From the NCBI RefSeq assembly GCF_003073045.1, contig NC_037594.1, positions 23,752,927-23,816,926 on the forward strand: a stretch of DNA of 64,000 bases, read 5' to 3'. The translations under genes and the position numbers were made by a program. This stretch comes from Pomacea canaliculata. Lineage: Eukaryota > Mollusca > Gastropoda > Architaenioglossa > Ampullariidae. A model generated the notes under the pieces. It was given only the letters and a program-made list of their open reading frames with translations. It searched no databases and was not told the origin of the DNA. Position 1 is the first letter of the stretch; every line of letters begins with the position of its first letter. This document shows positions 63,511 through 64,000 of the stretch, piece by piece.

Positions 63511-64000
63511 GTAAGTTAATTTAATCATTTAGTCTTGAGAACTCGTTTTGGAAAGTAATCAGTACATTACTAAAACACATAGTCAGGGCTAACACTTCTT
63601 TCTTTTGATTTGGCTGCACTTAAAAATATTGAATAACTTTTTAAATCACTGATATACTTATCAACTATTTTCATGGAAGTCTATTTTAATATTGTCATAT
63701 CTACTTTTTTGCTTTGCTAATATTGTAAGTTTTAGTTTAACTAAGTAATAAAGGAAAAAAATTTTGCAAAGATTTTAACCAGAGCTATTTGTGGTATGGA
63801 ATGCATATCTATCTTTCATTGGAGGACACATCTGGATTACAGAAATAACCTACAGCTATGTGACTTAAGAAAGAAGGGATGGGAAAGAACAGTTAACTTT
63901 TTTCTTAGGTATAATTAACGTAGGTATAGTGATTGAGCTGGCAACAGTGCCTTTAAGGGCTAATCCAAGTGGGAAATTATTTTTGGATGACTAGATTTAG
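63511..64000 (+). other. Probable intron of the haspin-like gene, window end
   Basis: AT-rich sequence following a consensus GTAAGT donor. No further exon is recognised before the window ends. Confidence 0.4.

Overview
This is animal nuclear DNA from an invertebrate, most likely a mollusc or another lophotrochozoan. It has spliced genes with GT-AG introns, AT-rich intergenic DNA, and decayed LINE, hAT and pogo-type elements. The phylum is inferred from protein flavour and repeat style, and no species is claimed. There is no operon, CRISPR array or phage. I see no undescribed multi-gene system.

Layout: (1) 1299-10832 (+) is a four-exon MAP kinase phosphatase of the DUSP1/2/4/5 class, with a 7.7 kb first intron that hosts a hAT element. 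Its exon 1 carries an apparent one-base frameshift. (2) About 10.8-45.9 kb has no gene I can recognise. It holds simple repeats, tRNA-derived SINE-like remnants, a fold-back MITE, an interspersed repeat that includes a short shared open frame, LINE reverse-transcriptase fragments and two hAT elements with dead transposase. A CpG-rich patch lies at 23.2-23.7 kb. (3) 45993-52772 (+) is a complete nine-exon ERGIC1 (ERGIC-32) gene encoding 289 residues. (4) 58149-60727 (-) is a three-exon short-chain dehydrogenase/reductase of the C-factor/sniffer-like group, also with an apparent one-base frameshift. (5) Starting about 300 bp away on the other strand (61035 onward, +) is the 5' part of a gene encoding an RTYGR motif and an acidic/serine stretch that resemble the N-terminus of haspin kinase. 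It runs off the window and its second exon also has a frame conflict.

The genes are functionally unrelated: MAPK signalling shut-off, ER-Golgi cargo cycling, a soluble oxidoreductase, and possibly mitotic chromatin. The only likely regulatory coupling is the shared head-to-head promoter at 60728-61034. Three single-base frame breaks in otherwise well-conserved coding exons point first to residual assembly indels, not to three pseudogenes.
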